From: RGDT01 sp964630925
Lineage (GTDB): Bacteria; Planctomycetota; Planctomycetia; Gemmatales; Gemmataceae
Assembly: GCA_964630925.1 (NCBI GenBank)
Contig: CAZVZK010000040.1
Coordinates: forward strand, 1 to 64,000
Length of the DNA stretch: 64,000 nt
Direction: 5' to 3'
The notes beneath the pieces were generated by a model that worked only from the letters and a program-made list of their open reading frames with translations, was not told the DNA's origin and did not search any database. A program made the translations under genes and the position numbers. Of the stretch, positions 8,702 to 16,453 are shown piece by piece. Position 1 is the stretch's first letter, and every line of letters begins with the position of its first letter.

Positions 8702-9180
8702 CCCCCTACGGCAAGTCGGCGCAGACGGCGATCGCGGCGGTGAGCCGGCTGGCGCAGGTGTACGACCCGGCGAAGCCCGTGCGGCTCAACTCCGCCGAGA
8801 TCGCGGCCAGCCGGAACCTGCCGCAGCCGGCCGTCGCCAAGGTGTTGACGACGCTGTCGCAGGCGGGGATGATCGTCGGATCGCCGGGGCCAGGCGGGGG
8901 CTACGCCCTGGCCCGGCCGCCGGGCGAGATCACCCTGTATGAGGTGGCGTGCCTGTTCGACCGCATGGAAGAGGGGCTGGGCTGCCCATTCGGCCCCAAC
9001 TGGTGCGGCACCGGGCCGCAGTGCCCCCTGCACGAGAGGCTCGACGGCCTGCGCTCGGCCATCGAGGCGTTCCTGCGCGGGACGACGTTCGCGGGGTTCG
9101 TCGGGCACCCGCAGCCCGCCGTGTCCCGGCCGCCGGCCCCGGGCAGCCTGCCCGTCCTGCCCACGCGGCCGGGGCCGTGA
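8698..9180 (+). CDS. Rrf2-family regulator with Fe-S cysteines
   Basis: This 160-residue protein has the Rrf2 winged helix-turn-helix (about 8-75, including GGYALARP) and a three-cysteine loop, Cys96-X6-Cys103-X5-Cys109. This loop is like that of IscR and NsrR, whose Fe-S cluster senses iron-sulphur status or nitric oxide. It is the last gene of the quinol-dehydrogenase operon, joined to nrfD by an ATGA overlap. The link to nitrate respiration makes an NsrR-like role plausible. The last 35 residues are a proline-rich tail of no clear function. Confidence 0.85.
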   Translation: MTPYGKSAQTAIAAVSRLAQVYDPAKPVRLNSAEIAASRNLPQPAVAKVLTTLSQAGMIVGSPGPGGGYALARPPGEITLYEVACLFDRMEEGLGCPFGPNWCGTGPQCPLHERLDGLRSAIEAFLRGTTFAGFVGHPQPAVSRPPAPGSLPVLPTRPGP

Positions 9181-9277
9181 CCGTACCGGCCACTCCGCCG
9201 GCCTGCCGTGCCCGATGCCGACGCGTGCCGGCGGGTATAGAATCCCATCGCCCACCTCGCCCCCGCGGCGGAACGAC

Positions 9278-10030
9278 GTGATCCTCTCCAACCCCGCCCC
9301 CTCACCCTTCGACCTCACGTTCTGGCTGTTCCGCACGCGCGTCCGCATCCACCCCGGCTACTGGCTGACGCTCCTCTTCCTCGGCTGGGCCTTCTTCCAG
9401 CCCGACAACTTCCGCTTCTCCTCCAACGGCGTGCCCGAGTTCGGGATCTTCGTCGTGGCGGTGACGCTGTCCATCCTCCTGCACGAATTCGGCCACATCT
9501 TCGCCGGCTGGGCGTGCGGCGGCAAGGGCGAGGTCCTGCTGCACGGCATGGGCGGGCTGGCGATCCATGAGGACGCCGACTTCTCGCCCTGGCAGCACAT
9601 CGGCGTCGCCCTGGCCGGCCCCGCCATCCAGCTCACCCTCTACGCCGCCCTCGTCCTGGCGCTGCCCGCCCCCGCCTCCTTCGACAGCCCGGCCGGCCGC
9701 CTCTTCCTCGAACAGCTCCTCTTCATCAGCCTGTACTGGCCGCTGTTCAACCTCCTCCCCCTCTGGCCACTCGACGGCGGCCAGGTGACTCGTCAGGTGT
9801 GCATCCTGGCCGCGGGCCGCAACGGCATCGCCATCTCGCTGTGGATCTCGCTGGCCGTGGCCGTGGCGATCGCGTTGAACACCCTCGCGCCGGTGGCCGG
9901 CCTGCCGCAGCTCATCCCCTGGCGGCAGGACCTGTTGCTGGTGCTGTTCATGGCCCTGTTCGCCTTCGCCGCCTGGAACGAGCTGAAGGCGGCGTGGAAG
10001 CCCCGCCGCGTCTTCGACGACAACTGGTGA
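9278..10030 (+). CDS. site-2 protease family (M50) membrane metalloprotease
   Basis: This 250-residue membrane protein has HEFGH (His69, Glu70, His73), the zinc site of M50 proteases, in a hydrophobic helix, and LPLWPLDGGQ (Asp166) supplying the third ligand. Five or six hydrophobic segments are visible. It belongs to the short, PDZ-less group of intramembrane proteases; the substrate cannot be told. The start is read as GTG at 9278 because upstream codons in frame overlap the Rrf2 gene and encode Arg/Pro-rich shadow sequence. It lies 97 bases after the nap-linked operon and is probably independent. A possible -10 (TATAGA) lies near 9236. Confidence 0.85.
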   Translation: MILSNPAPSPFDLTFWLFRTRVRIHPGYWLTLLFLGWAFFQPDNFRFSSNGVPEFGIFVVAVTLSILLHEFGHIFAGWACGGKGEVLLHGMGGLAIHEDADFSPWQHIGVALAGPAIQLTLYAALVLALPAPASFDSPAGRLFLEQLLFISLYWPLFNLLPLWPLDGGQVTRQVCILAAGRNGIAISLWISLAVAVAIALNTLAPVAGLPQLIPWRQDLLLVLFMALFAFAAWNELKAAWKPRRVFDDNW

Positions 10031-10034
10031 GCCG

Positions 10035-11273
10035 TCAGCGCACCGCGCCGCCGTTGACGCGCACCATCTGGCCGTCGAAATACGCCGCCGCCGGTGACAG
10101 GAGCCAGCGCGCCGCCGCCGCCACGTCCTCCGGCGTGCCCCAGCGGCCCAGCGGCGTCTCGCGGCGCACGCGCTCCTGCCACGCCTCCGACGCCGACTCG
10201 CCCCAGGCGGTGCGGATCCAGCCGGGGGCGAGGCAATGGACGCGCACCTCCGGCGCCAGGGAGAGCGCCAGGCTGCGCGAGAAGGCCATCACGGCTCCTT
10301 TGACCGCCGCGAACATCTCGCCGCTGTCGCCCTCCATGCCGCGTTCGGCCTGGTCCCAGCCCATGTTGATGACGGCCCCCCCGCCGGCCTCCTTCATCCG
10401 CGCCCCGAGCGTGCGTGCCAGGTGCATCGTCGCCCGCACGTCCACCGCCCACAGCGCCGCCAGCTTGCGCTCGAACGGCCACGCCGCCGCCTCGCCGGTC
10501 AGCACGTCGGCGCCGGCGTTGTTGATGACGGCGTCGAGGCCGTTGAACGCCCCCCACGCCGTCGCCGCCAGCTCGGCGCACCCGGCCTCGGTGGACAGGT
10601 CCGCCGGGGCGGGGAAGGCGGCCACCCCGCGATGTCTAACGAGCGCCGTCATCTCGTCGATGCGTGACTCCCGGCGCCCGTGGACGATCACCGCCGCCCC
10701 GGCGGACGCCAGCTCCAGCGCCAACGCCCGGCCGATGCCGCCCGTCGATCCCGTGACGAGGACGCGCAGGCCGGCCAGCTCGCGGCCGGGCCCCGGGCCG
10801 GCGAGCGTGACGCCGAGCAGGGCCGCCCGGAGCTGCGCCACGCTGCGGCCCAGGGTGGGGTGGATCAGCCCCGGCACCAGCTCGGCGAGCGGCTCCAGCA
10901 CGAACAGACGCTCGTGCAGGCGCGGGTGCGGCACTGTCAATTCCGGCGTCGAGATCACCCGCCCGCCGAACAGGAGGAGGTCGAGGTCGATGGTGCGCGG
11001 GCCGTGGTGTTCCGCGCGGACGCGCCCACCGGCGTTCTCGATGCCCTGGAGCTGCTCCAGGAGCTGTTCGGGGGTGAGCGAGGTCTCCAGCTCGGCGACG
11101 GCGTTGAGATAGGCGTCCTGGCCGGCGGGGCCGCCGACGGGGGCGGTCTCGTACAGCGACGAGCGGCGGGCGACGCGCGTGCCGGGGACGCGGTCCAGGG
11201 CAAGGAGGGCGTCGCCGATGTGGCCCTCGCGTTCGCCGAGGTTGCTGCCGAGGGCGACGTGCGCCAGGCTCAT
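10035..11273 (-). CDS. folK: FolK-SDR fusion protein
   Basis: Residues 1-155 are HPPK (FolK), which pyrophosphorylates 6-hydroxymethyl-dihydropterin in folate synthesis; GSNLG, the YETAP loop and GPRTIDLDLLLFG (metal-binding Asp96 and Asp98) are present. Residues 168-412 are a short-chain dehydrogenase with TGSTGGIG (174-181) and NNAG (251-254). The usual YxxxK is FAAVK (Phe321, Lys325), so the catalytic tyrosine is missing. Joining HPPK to an SDR suggests a pterin-reductase-like partner such as FolM or PTR1, but the altered active site may mean binding only. Its stop codes into a convergent M50 gene 4 bases away. Its start overlaps the next upstream gene's stop (ATGA). Confidence 0.85.
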   Translation of the reverse strand: MSLAHVALGSNLGEREGHIGDALLALDRVPGTRVARRSSLYETAPVGGPAGQDAYLNAVAELETSLTPEQLLEQLQGIENAGGRVRAEHHGPRTIDLDLLLFGGRVISTPELTVPHPRLHERLFVLEPLAELVPGLIHPTLGRSVAQLRAALLGVTLAGPGPGRELAGLRVLVTGSTGGIGRALALELASAGAAVIVHGRRESRIDEMTALVRHRGVAAFPAPADLSTEAGCAELAATAWGAFNGLDAVINNAGADVLTGEAAAWPFERKLAALWAVDVRATMHLARTLGARMKEAGGGAVINMGWDQAERGMEGDSGEMFAAVKGAVMAFSRSLALSLAPEVRVHCLAPGWIRTAWGESASEAWQERVRRETPLGRWGTPEDVAAAARWLLSPAAAYFDGQMVRVNGGAVR

Positions 11274-12139
11274 TTCCCGCCCAGCCAGTGCAGGATGATG
11301 CCGGCGAAGTACGTCGGCCCCACGCCCGACGGCGCGCCCGGAGCGATGCCGTAGCCGCCGTCCTTGTTGCGGCACTTCGCGACGAATCCGCGCACGCCGT
11401 CGGCCTTCGCAGGCTTCTTCTTCAGCATGTGATACGTCCGCAGCACACGGTACGTCGTCTCCAGGTCGGAGCCCTCTGCGTCGGCCTTGCCGAAGCCGCC
11501 GTCCTTGCGCTGGCCCTCGTCTAGCGCCTTGAGGACGGCGTCGCCCTTCACTTTTCCGCCCAGACGCAACACGGCGGCCGCGTGCCCACCGGTGTCGCGC
11601 GCCTGGCCTTGGCCCTCGCCCCAGGTGCCATCCTCATTCTTCGTCTTCGCCAGCGATTTCAGCCAGTCGGTGGCCTTCCGCGGCTTGAGGGAGACGGCCT
11701 CGGCGCCGGCGGCGAGCATGCGCACCTCTTCGAACGCCTTCGCATTCTCCTCCATGAAGGCGATGGACGGCCCGGCCTTCTCGGACTTCGCCGTGAGCAG
11801 CCCCGTCTCGATGGACGCCATCAGGCCGACGGAGGTAAGGATCACGTCGGGCGTGCCGCCCGGCGTGTTGGCGAAGCCGCCGCCCTTGACCCGGCATTTC
11901 TCGACGAACTTCCTGGTGTCATCCAAGAAGGGGGCGGTGCCGCCGAAGTACCTGGTTGCACGCAGTGCCGCCGAGGTGGCCCGCAGCGTCGGGGCCTTGG
12001 CCTTGGCGTCGAGCCGGTAGCCGCCGCCCTCCGTCCGGAGGGCGGCGAGGTAGGCGAGCGTCGCCTTCTTCTCGTCGGGCGTCTGGGCGGCCGTCAAGGA
12101 TGCCGCGGCGAGTGCCAGTATCAGAACGACCCGTATCAT
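11270..12139 (-). CDS. secreted prenyltransferase/squalene-oxidase-repeat protein
   Basis: This 289-residue protein has a signal peptide (about 1-18) and repeated alpha-alpha barrel units marked by GGG[YF] and GG[FY]G turns (TEGGGYRL, VKGGGFAN, KDGGFG, KDGGYG). The pattern matches the prenyltransferase/squalene cyclase repeat superfamily. It is shorter than a cyclase, and no DxDD catalytic motif was seen, so enzymatic activity is doubtful. The stop overlaps the FolK-SDR start, so the two are co-transcribed. Upstream is a GGAGG Shine-Dalgarno. Confidence 0.8.
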   Translation of the reverse strand: MIRVVLILALAAASLTAAQTPDEKKATLAYLAALRTEGGGYRLDAKAKAPTLRATSAALRATRYFGGTAPFLDDTRKFVEKCRVKGGGFANTPGGTPDVILTSVGLMASIETGLLTAKSEKAGPSIAFMEENAKAFEEVRMLAAGAEAVSLKPRKATDWLKSLAKTKNEDGTWGEGQGQARDTGGHAAAVLRLGGKVKGDAVLKALDEGQRKDGGFGKADAEGSDLETTYRVLRTYHMLKKKPAKADGVRGFVAKCRNKDGGYGIAPGAPSGVGPTYFAGIILHWLGGK

Positions 12140-12167
12140 GGCGTGCCTCCGGGGGCGTGTGCCGTCT

Positions 12168-12173
12168 ATCGTA
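12168..12173 (-). promoter_or_regulatory. possible -10 box (TACGAT) for the 12139 gene
   Basis: Reading leftward, GGTACGAT lies 29 bases before the ATG at 12139, with GGAGG between them. No clear -35 was found. Confidence 0.35.
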
Positions 12174-12240
12174 CCGGTGGCGGCGCTCTTGTCCCCGGCC
12201 TCGCCGACGGGGCCGCCACCATCTCCGCCGGAGGCCCGCC

Positions 12241-12945
12241 GTGTTCATCCTCCTGCCGTATCACGTCGATGTCCCGATGCGTGGCTTGCCCTGGATGAAC
12301 TGGGTGCTGATAGGCGTCACTGTCCTCTTCTACCCGCTGTGCGGCCATGCCCCCGATTTCACCGCGCTCGGCGAGGAGCTGATGCTGGGCAAGAAGACCC
12401 CACTCGGCATCCTGGGCCATGTGCTGGTCCACGCCGACCTCGTGCATCTCCTCGGCAACATGCTCTTCCTGTGGGTGTTCGGCAACGCCGTCTGCGCCAA
12501 GGTGGGGAACCTCACGTTCGTGCCGCTGTACGCCGCGTTCGCGCTGGCGGCCGGGGTGGCGCACCTCGCCACGTCGAGCCTGCCCGCGGCCGGGGCCAGC
12601 GGCGCGATCAACGGCGTCGTCGGCGTCTTCGTCATCTGGTACCTCCTCAACGACATCAGTTGCTGGTACGCGTGGTGGACGTTCAACACGGGGGACGCCG
12701 GCACATTCTCGGTCAGCAGTTTCTGGATGGTGCTCCTCTGGCTGGCGTTCGACGTCTGGGGCCTGGTGCGCGGCGGCGGGGGCGTCGCCTATACCGCCCA
12801 TCTCGGTGGCCTCGCGGCCGGGCTCATCGCCGGCGTCGCGCTGCTCAAACTCGGGTGGGTGCGCATGGACCGGGGCGAACGCTCCCTACTCCAACTGATC
12901 TCGGGCGAGGAAGAGGAGGCACCCCGCGCCCGGCGGCGTGCTTGA
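12241..12945 (+). CDS. rhomboid-family intramembrane serine protease
   Basis: This 234-residue membrane protein has six or so hydrophobic helices and the rhomboid active site: GASGAINGVVG (Ser120) and His186 in YTAHLGGLAAG. The HLLGNMLFLWVFG segment (69-81) carries the family's HxxxN loop. Rhomboids cleave transmembrane segments of substrates in the membrane. I chose the GTG at 12241, preceded by GGAGG, because the frame upstream is Arg/Pro-rich and overlaps the divergent gene. A soluble tail of about 25 residues ends in an acidic then basic patch. Confidence 0.88.
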   Translation: MFILLPYHVDVPMRGLPWMNWVLIGVTVLFYPLCGHAPDFTALGEELMLGKKTPLGILGHVLVHADLVHLLGNMLFLWVFGNAVCAKVGNLTFVPLYAAFALAAGVAHLATSSLPAAGASGAINGVVGVFVIWYLLNDISCWYAWWTFNTGDAGTFSVSSFWMVLLWLAFDVWGLVRGGGGVAYTAHLGGLAAGLIAGVALLKLGWVRMDRGERSLLQLISGEEEEAPRARRRA

Positions 12946-13001
12946 CGCTGGCCGCCCCCCTGCGGAGAATCACCGCACCCACCCGCCGGAGGCCCCGCCA
13001 C

Positions 13002-15209
13002 ATGCTCCGCCTGCTCGCCGTCGCGCTCCTCGCCTCCGCCGTCCTCCTCCTCCCCGCCGCCGAACGAACGCCCTTTGCGGGCTCCAAGGTCGTCGGCACG
13101 CCCGAGCCGCCGCCCCCCTACCGAACACGGCGCGTGTTGGAGGAGGTCAAGTTCAAGGGCCCCGTCTACGTCATCAGCCACCCGAAGCACGAGCGTCTCT
13201 TCGTCGTCGAGCTGGGCGGCAAGGTCGTCTCGATGCCGCTCGGCGCCAAGAAGGCCGACGCCTTCCTGACGCTCGCCGGCCACGACTTCTACGGCATGAC
13301 GTTCCACCCGAAGTACGCGGACAACGGGCTCGTCTACGTCTTCGCCAACGGGGCGGCGGCGAAGAAAGGAAAGGCCAACCGCGTCTTCCGCTTCAAGGCG
13401 TCCGGCGACCCGCCCGTCTGCGACCCGAAGTCCAAATCACTCGTCATCGAGTGGGAGTCGAACGGGCACAACGGTGGCGACCTCGGCTTCGCCGCCGACG
13501 GCATGCTGTACATCACCAGCGGCGACGGCACGTCCGATTCCGACGAGAACCGCAGCGGCCAGGACCTGCGCGACCTGAACTCCGGCATCATCCGCATCGA
13601 CGTGGGCGTCGAGGGCAAGCCCTACGCCGTCCCGAAGGACAACCCCTTCCTCAAGGTCAAGGACGCCCGGCCCGAGCTGTGGGCGTTCGGCCTGCGTAAC
13701 CCGTGGCGCATGCACATCGACCCGGCGACGGATGAAATCTACATCGGCGACGTGGGCCAGGACGTGGTCGAGATGGTGTATCTGGGGAAGAGGGGGGCGA
13801 ACTACGGCTGGGCGGTGCGCGAGGGGACCAAGCCGTTCCACACGCACCTGAAGCCCGGCCCGGCGGCGTTCGTGGACCCGCTCATCGAGCACCCGCACTC
13901 GGAGTCGCGCTCGCTGACCGGCGGCGTCGTCTACCGCGGCAAGAAACTGCCCGACCTGCGCGGCGTGTACGTCTACGGCGACTACGCCACGGGTAGGATC
14001 TGGGGCCTGAAGCAGAAGGGCGGCAAGATCACCTGGAAGGGCGACGTGGCGCGGACACGGCTGCAGATGGTCGGCTTCGGCACGGGCCCGGACGGCGAGC
14101 TGTACCTCGCCGACCACCTGGGGGAGATCCACACGTTGGAAAAGGCGCCGCCGCCCCCGCCGGGGCCGGCGTTCCCGCGCAAGCTGTCGGAGACGGGCTT
14201 GTTCGCCAGCGTCAAGGGCCACAGGCCCGCGGCGGGGACGTTCTCGTACGAGGTGAACGCCGCCTTGTGGTCCGACGGGGCCGACAAGGAGCGTTTCCTC
14301 GCGCTGGCCGGCGACGGGAAGATGACGTTCAGCGAGAAGGGACATTGGGGCTTCCCCGAGCAGACGGTGCTGGTCAAGACGTTCCGCCACGGCGACAGAC
14401 GCATCGAGACGCGGCTGCTGCACAAGGACGGCGCGGAGTGGGCCGGGTACACCTACGCCTGGAACGCCGCGCAGACGGACGCCGACCTCGTCCCCGACGC
14501 CGGGCGTGATGACGCCGACGTCCTCGGCACGGGCAAGAGGTGGCACTACCCCAGCCGCTCGGAGTGCATGATGTGCCACACGCGGGCGGCCAACTACGTC
14601 CTCGGTGTCTGCACGTCGCAGATCAACCGCGAAGTGGCCGGGCGCAACCAGTTGCAGGAGATGGAGCGGCTCGGCTTGCTCTCGGTGCCGGCGGGAATGC
14701 AAGCGGCGGCCTGGCGCGAGCGCGGCGACGCCCTCGCCGGCGTCCTCAAGCCGCGCCTGCCGAAGCGGGCCTGGGACGCCCTCGTGGCGTTCGGCAAGGG
14801 GATGAAGCCGCCGCGTGGCACCCCGGACCGGCTGGCGAAGATCCCCGACGAGCTGCCGCGTCTCGCCCGGCCCGACGACAAGGCGGCGCCGCTGGAGGAC
14901 AGGGCGCGGGCGTACCTGCACGCCAACTGCGCCATCTGCCACGTCTGGGCCGGGGGCGGCAACGCGGCCATCGACCTGCACATCGACACGCCGGCCGACA
15001 AGCGCAAGTACCTCGGCGCCGAGCCGATGCACGACAGGTTCGGCATCAAGGACGCGAAGATCGTCGCGCCGGGGTCGCCGGAGCGGTCGGTGCTGTATCA
15101 GCGTCTGACGCGGCGCGGGCGTGGGCAGATGCCGCCGCTGGCGTCGCACGTCGTGGACGCCGAGGGGGCACGGCTGATCGCCGACTGGGTGCGGTCCATC
15201 AAGCCGTGA
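13002..15209 (+). CDS. sugar-dehydrogenase propeller fused to cytochrome c-like domain
   Basis: This 735-residue secreted protein has a signal peptide (1-20). A six-bladed Glucose/Sorbosone dehydrogenase propeller follows (about 40-370, with GDVGQDVVE and ANYGW), then a C-terminal planctomycete-type extension. CXXCH haem sites are at Cys522 (CMMCH) and Cys643 (CAICH). Members oxidise sugars with PQQ; here the electron could pass internally to haem. The GGEGG-like leader GGAGGCCCCGCC before the ATG is shared with other genes here. It is 56 bases after the rhomboid gene. Confidence 0.82.
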   Translation: MLRLLAVALLASAVLLLPAAERTPFAGSKVVGTPEPPPPYRTRRVLEEVKFKGPVYVISHPKHERLFVVELGGKVVSMPLGAKKADAFLTLAGHDFYGMTFHPKYADNGLVYVFANGAAAKKGKANRVFRFKASGDPPVCDPKSKSLVIEWESNGHNGGDLGFAADGMLYITSGDGTSDSDENRSGQDLRDLNSGIIRIDVGVEGKPYAVPKDNPFLKVKDARPELWAFGLRNPWRMHIDPATDEIYIGDVGQDVVEMVYLGKRGANYGWAVREGTKPFHTHLKPGPAAFVDPLIEHPHSESRSLTGGVVYRGKKLPDLRGVYVYGDYATGRIWGLKQKGGKITWKGDVARTRLQMVGFGTGPDGELYLADHLGEIHTLEKAPPPPPGPAFPRKLSETGLFASVKGHRPAAGTFSYEVNAALWSDGADKERFLALAGDGKMTFSEKGHWGFPEQTVLVKTFRHGDRRIETRLLHKDGAEWAGYTYAWNAAQTDADLVPDAGRDDADVLGTGKRWHYPSRSECMMCHTRAANYVLGVCTSQINREVAGRNQLQEMERLGLLSVPAGMQAAAWRERGDALAGVLKPRLPKRAWDALVAFGKGMKPPRGTPDRLAKIPDELPRLARPDDKAAPLEDRARAYLHANCAICHVWAGGGNAAIDLHIDTPADKRKYLGAEPMHDRFGIKDAKIVAPGSPERSVLYQRLTRRGRGQMPPLASHVVDAEGARLIADWVRSIKP

Positions 15210-15270
15210 CCACGCGGCCCGTCTCCGTCGAGCGGTAGATGGCCTCGATGATGGCCAACGATGCTCCGCA

Positions 15271-16437
15271 TCAATACTTCACCAGCCAGCGCATCAGCGC
15301 CAGGCCGGCCAGGGCGACCAGCGCGTTCGGCCCGAACACCAGCACCCACTCGTTGAAGCGCGCCTCCTTCGCCATGTTCGTCCCGCACAGCACAAGCGGG
15401 TAGTACGCCGTCACGATCGGCATGAAGACCGTGATGAACGAGCCCAGGTAGTCGCCCCGGCTGAACCACACCGCCACGGGGCACGCCACCAGCACGAAGC
15501 ACAGGCAGCCGATGCTTAACGCCGGGCGCATCAGCATCTCCACGTACAGGTGCTGCATCAACTGACGGATCGGCTTCTGCTTCTCCTTCAGGTTCAGCGC
15601 GTGCTGCTCCAGCCCGGGCGTCGCCAGCGCCGTCTCCGTCTCCCCCCGCACGTGCGCCAGCTCCTCCGCCAGCTCCTCGCGGCGCTCGACCATCTCCTGC
15701 CACGTCATGTCACGCGGGCGGCGGTTCTCGTACTTGTCGATGCCCGGCGGCAGCGGCACCTCGAACGTGCGGTTCACGAACGCCGCCGAGTCCGTCCCGT
15801 TCGTCGCCACGCCGAAACGCATGTGCAGGAGGAGCTGCTTGTTGGCGATGTCCACCCGCAGGTCGGCCTCCCGCGCGTGCGCCACGATGTCCACCACCCC
15901 GGCGGAGGTCTTCCGCTTGAACACCGGGTCGATCAGCTTCTTGCCGTTCACGCCCTTGACGAACATCGAGTACGGCGACTGCGCGTGGTACAACGCCCCG
16001 TTCCGCTTCAACTGCGAGTACAGCAGGTCCTCGATGTCGGCGAAGATCATCGCCCGCAGCTGATGATGCGTCTGCGGGATGATCTGGTAGTACAGCCCCG
16101 CCGTCACGCACGACATCATCACGCCGAGGATCACCCCCGGCATCAGCACCGCGACGATGTTGCCGCCCGCCGACTTGATGGCCAGGACCTCGTGGTCGGA
16201 CGACATGCGTCCGTAAACGAGGCAAGCGGCGAACAGGGTGGTCGCGGGGATGGTGTAAGGGAGGGTGCTGGGGATGAGGAGCGGGATGGCGGCCAGGATC
16301 TGCTTGGGCCCCAGCCCCTGCTGGGACGCCTCGGCGATGATGCCGGCGAGGAGCAGGATGCCGGTGATGGACACCAGCGCCATGAAGAAGACCTTGCACA
16401 GGTCCCACAGGATCATCCGGAACAGGATCGAGCCCAT
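15271..16437 (-). CDS. LptF/LptG-family permease
   Basis: This 388-residue inner-membrane protein has three N-terminal and three C-terminal transmembrane helices flanking a periplasmic domain, as in LptF/LptG. The IPATTLFAACLVYGRMSSDHE stretch (64-84) is the conserved coupling region. These permeases work with LptB to move lipopolysaccharide to the outer membrane. Its start is 16 bases after the stop of the large AsmA-like gene, so both are probably one leftward operon devoted to envelope lipid transport. Only one permease gene of the expected pair is in this window. Confidence 0.85.
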   Translation of the reverse strand: MGSILFRMILWDLCKVFFMALVSITGILLLAGIIAEASQQGLGPKQILAAIPLLIPSTLPYTIPATTLFAACLVYGRMSSDHEVLAIKSAGGNIVAVLMPGVILGVMMSCVTAGLYYQIIPQTHHQLRAMIFADIEDLLYSQLKRNGALYHAQSPYSMFVKGVNGKKLIDPVFKRKTSAGVVDIVAHAREADLRVDIANKQLLLHMRFGVATNGTDSAAFVNRTFEVPLPPGIDKYENRRPRDMTWQEMVERREELAEELAHVRGETETALATPGLEQHALNLKEKQKPIRQLMQHLYVEMLMRPALSIGCLCFVLVACPVAVWFSRGDYLGSFITVFMPIVTAYYPLVLCGTNMAKEARFNEWVLVFGPNALVALAGLALMRWLVKY

Positions 16438-16453
16438 CGCCCACCTCTCTGAC

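Noticed and set aside
13437..15149. A long leftward open frame opposite the dehydrogenase/cytochrome gene
   Set aside because: Composition is that of an antisense shadow (Arg/Val/Leu/His-rich) with no motif.
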